Notes under the pieces: generated by a model | Databases searched by the model: none | Seen by the model: the letters and a program-made list of their open reading frames with translations, nothing else | What the model was told of the DNA's origin: nothing | Shown here: piece by piece, positions 63,925-64,000 of the stretch | Layout: each line of letters begins with the position of its first letter | Numbering within the stretch: position 1 is the stretch's first letter | Assembly: GCA_950295325.1 (NCBI GenBank) | Contig: OX485808.1 | Location: 250,501-314,500 of the forward strand | From: Polytrichum commune | Taxonomy: Eukaryota; Streptophyta; Polytrichopsida; Polytrichales; Polytrichaceae | Direction: 5' to 3' | DNA: 64,000 bases | Translations under genes and position numbers: made by a program

Positions 63925-64000
63925 TAATGAAATGTTACGTTGACTATTGGTTGATAAGTTTTGAGCATATAATCCAATTTATTTTTTAAATCCATGTCTT
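63925..64000 (-). repeat. R1 repeat fragment at the window edge
   Basis: GACTATTGGTTGATAAG, TTTTGAGCATATAATCCAAT and a following TTTTTAAATCCATG match the reverse complement of the R1 middle. It continues outside the window. Confidence 0.4.

Noticed and set aside
1-64000. CRISPR arrays, operons, Shine-Dalgarno sites, phage or plasmid features
   Set aside because: The window is spliced plant nuclear DNA; regular repeats are minisatellites or transposons, not spacer arrays.

Overview
This is nuclear DNA of a land plant. Genes have spliced exons with GT-AG introns, there are telomere-type TTTAGGG and telo-box motifs, and the recognisable proteins are plant ones: a V-ATPase subunit C colinear with Arabidopsis DET3, a GLUTAMINE DUMPER-like protein with a VIMAG motif, and remnants of an A-type cytochrome P450. 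GDU proteins point to a vascular plant. The sparse genes, AT-rich spacers and dense MITE load fit a mid-sized or large genome, but I cannot name the species. I see no rRNA, CRISPR array, operon or prokaryotic feature. Layout. 1-7.8 kb: no intact gene; a diverged tandem duplication, a transposase-like tail, and a hAT-like element (5764-7645) with a pogo-like element (6181-6944) nested in it. 7.8-12 kb: a three-exon WRN-type 3'-5' exonuclease gene (+) with a telo-box and a repeated leader. 12-18.8 kb: a second pogo-like element (14.6-15.57 kb) and a pair of perfect palindromes (16.8 kb). 18.9 kb: a 73-aa cysteine-rich membrane protein (+). 21.6-24.6 kb: a duplicated repeat and two decayed P450 remnants. 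25.4-28.9 kb: the complete 11-exon V-ATPase subunit C gene (-). 29.8-35.1 kb: an AT-rich gene desert with MITEs. 35.8-37.2 kb: the GDU-like gene (-). 39.2-45.0 kb: a phase-consistent five-exon gene of unknown function (-) with nested transposons in its introns and a triplicated exon-1/intron-1 boundary. 45.6-49.5 kb: another transposase-like tail and a TIR element carrying a 188-bp minisatellite. 49.8-51.8 kb: a three-exon gene for an 80-aa protein (+). 52-64 kb: repeats and MITEs only. The host genes are unrelated housekeeping or regulatory genes, not a cluster: vacuolar acidification, DNA 3'-end processing, amino-acid export and unknowns. What ties the window together is transposon biology: several TIR families with copies in more than one place, nested insertions with an inferable order, and three pogo-like elements that keep a PCNA-binding (PIP-box) peptide near the end of the relic reading frame although most of the transposase is gone. 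I found no convincing new multi-gene system. The most unusual items are the PIP-box relics, the triplicated exon boundary, the 188-bp minisatellite inside a TIR element next to a gene start, and the fused perfect palindromes.
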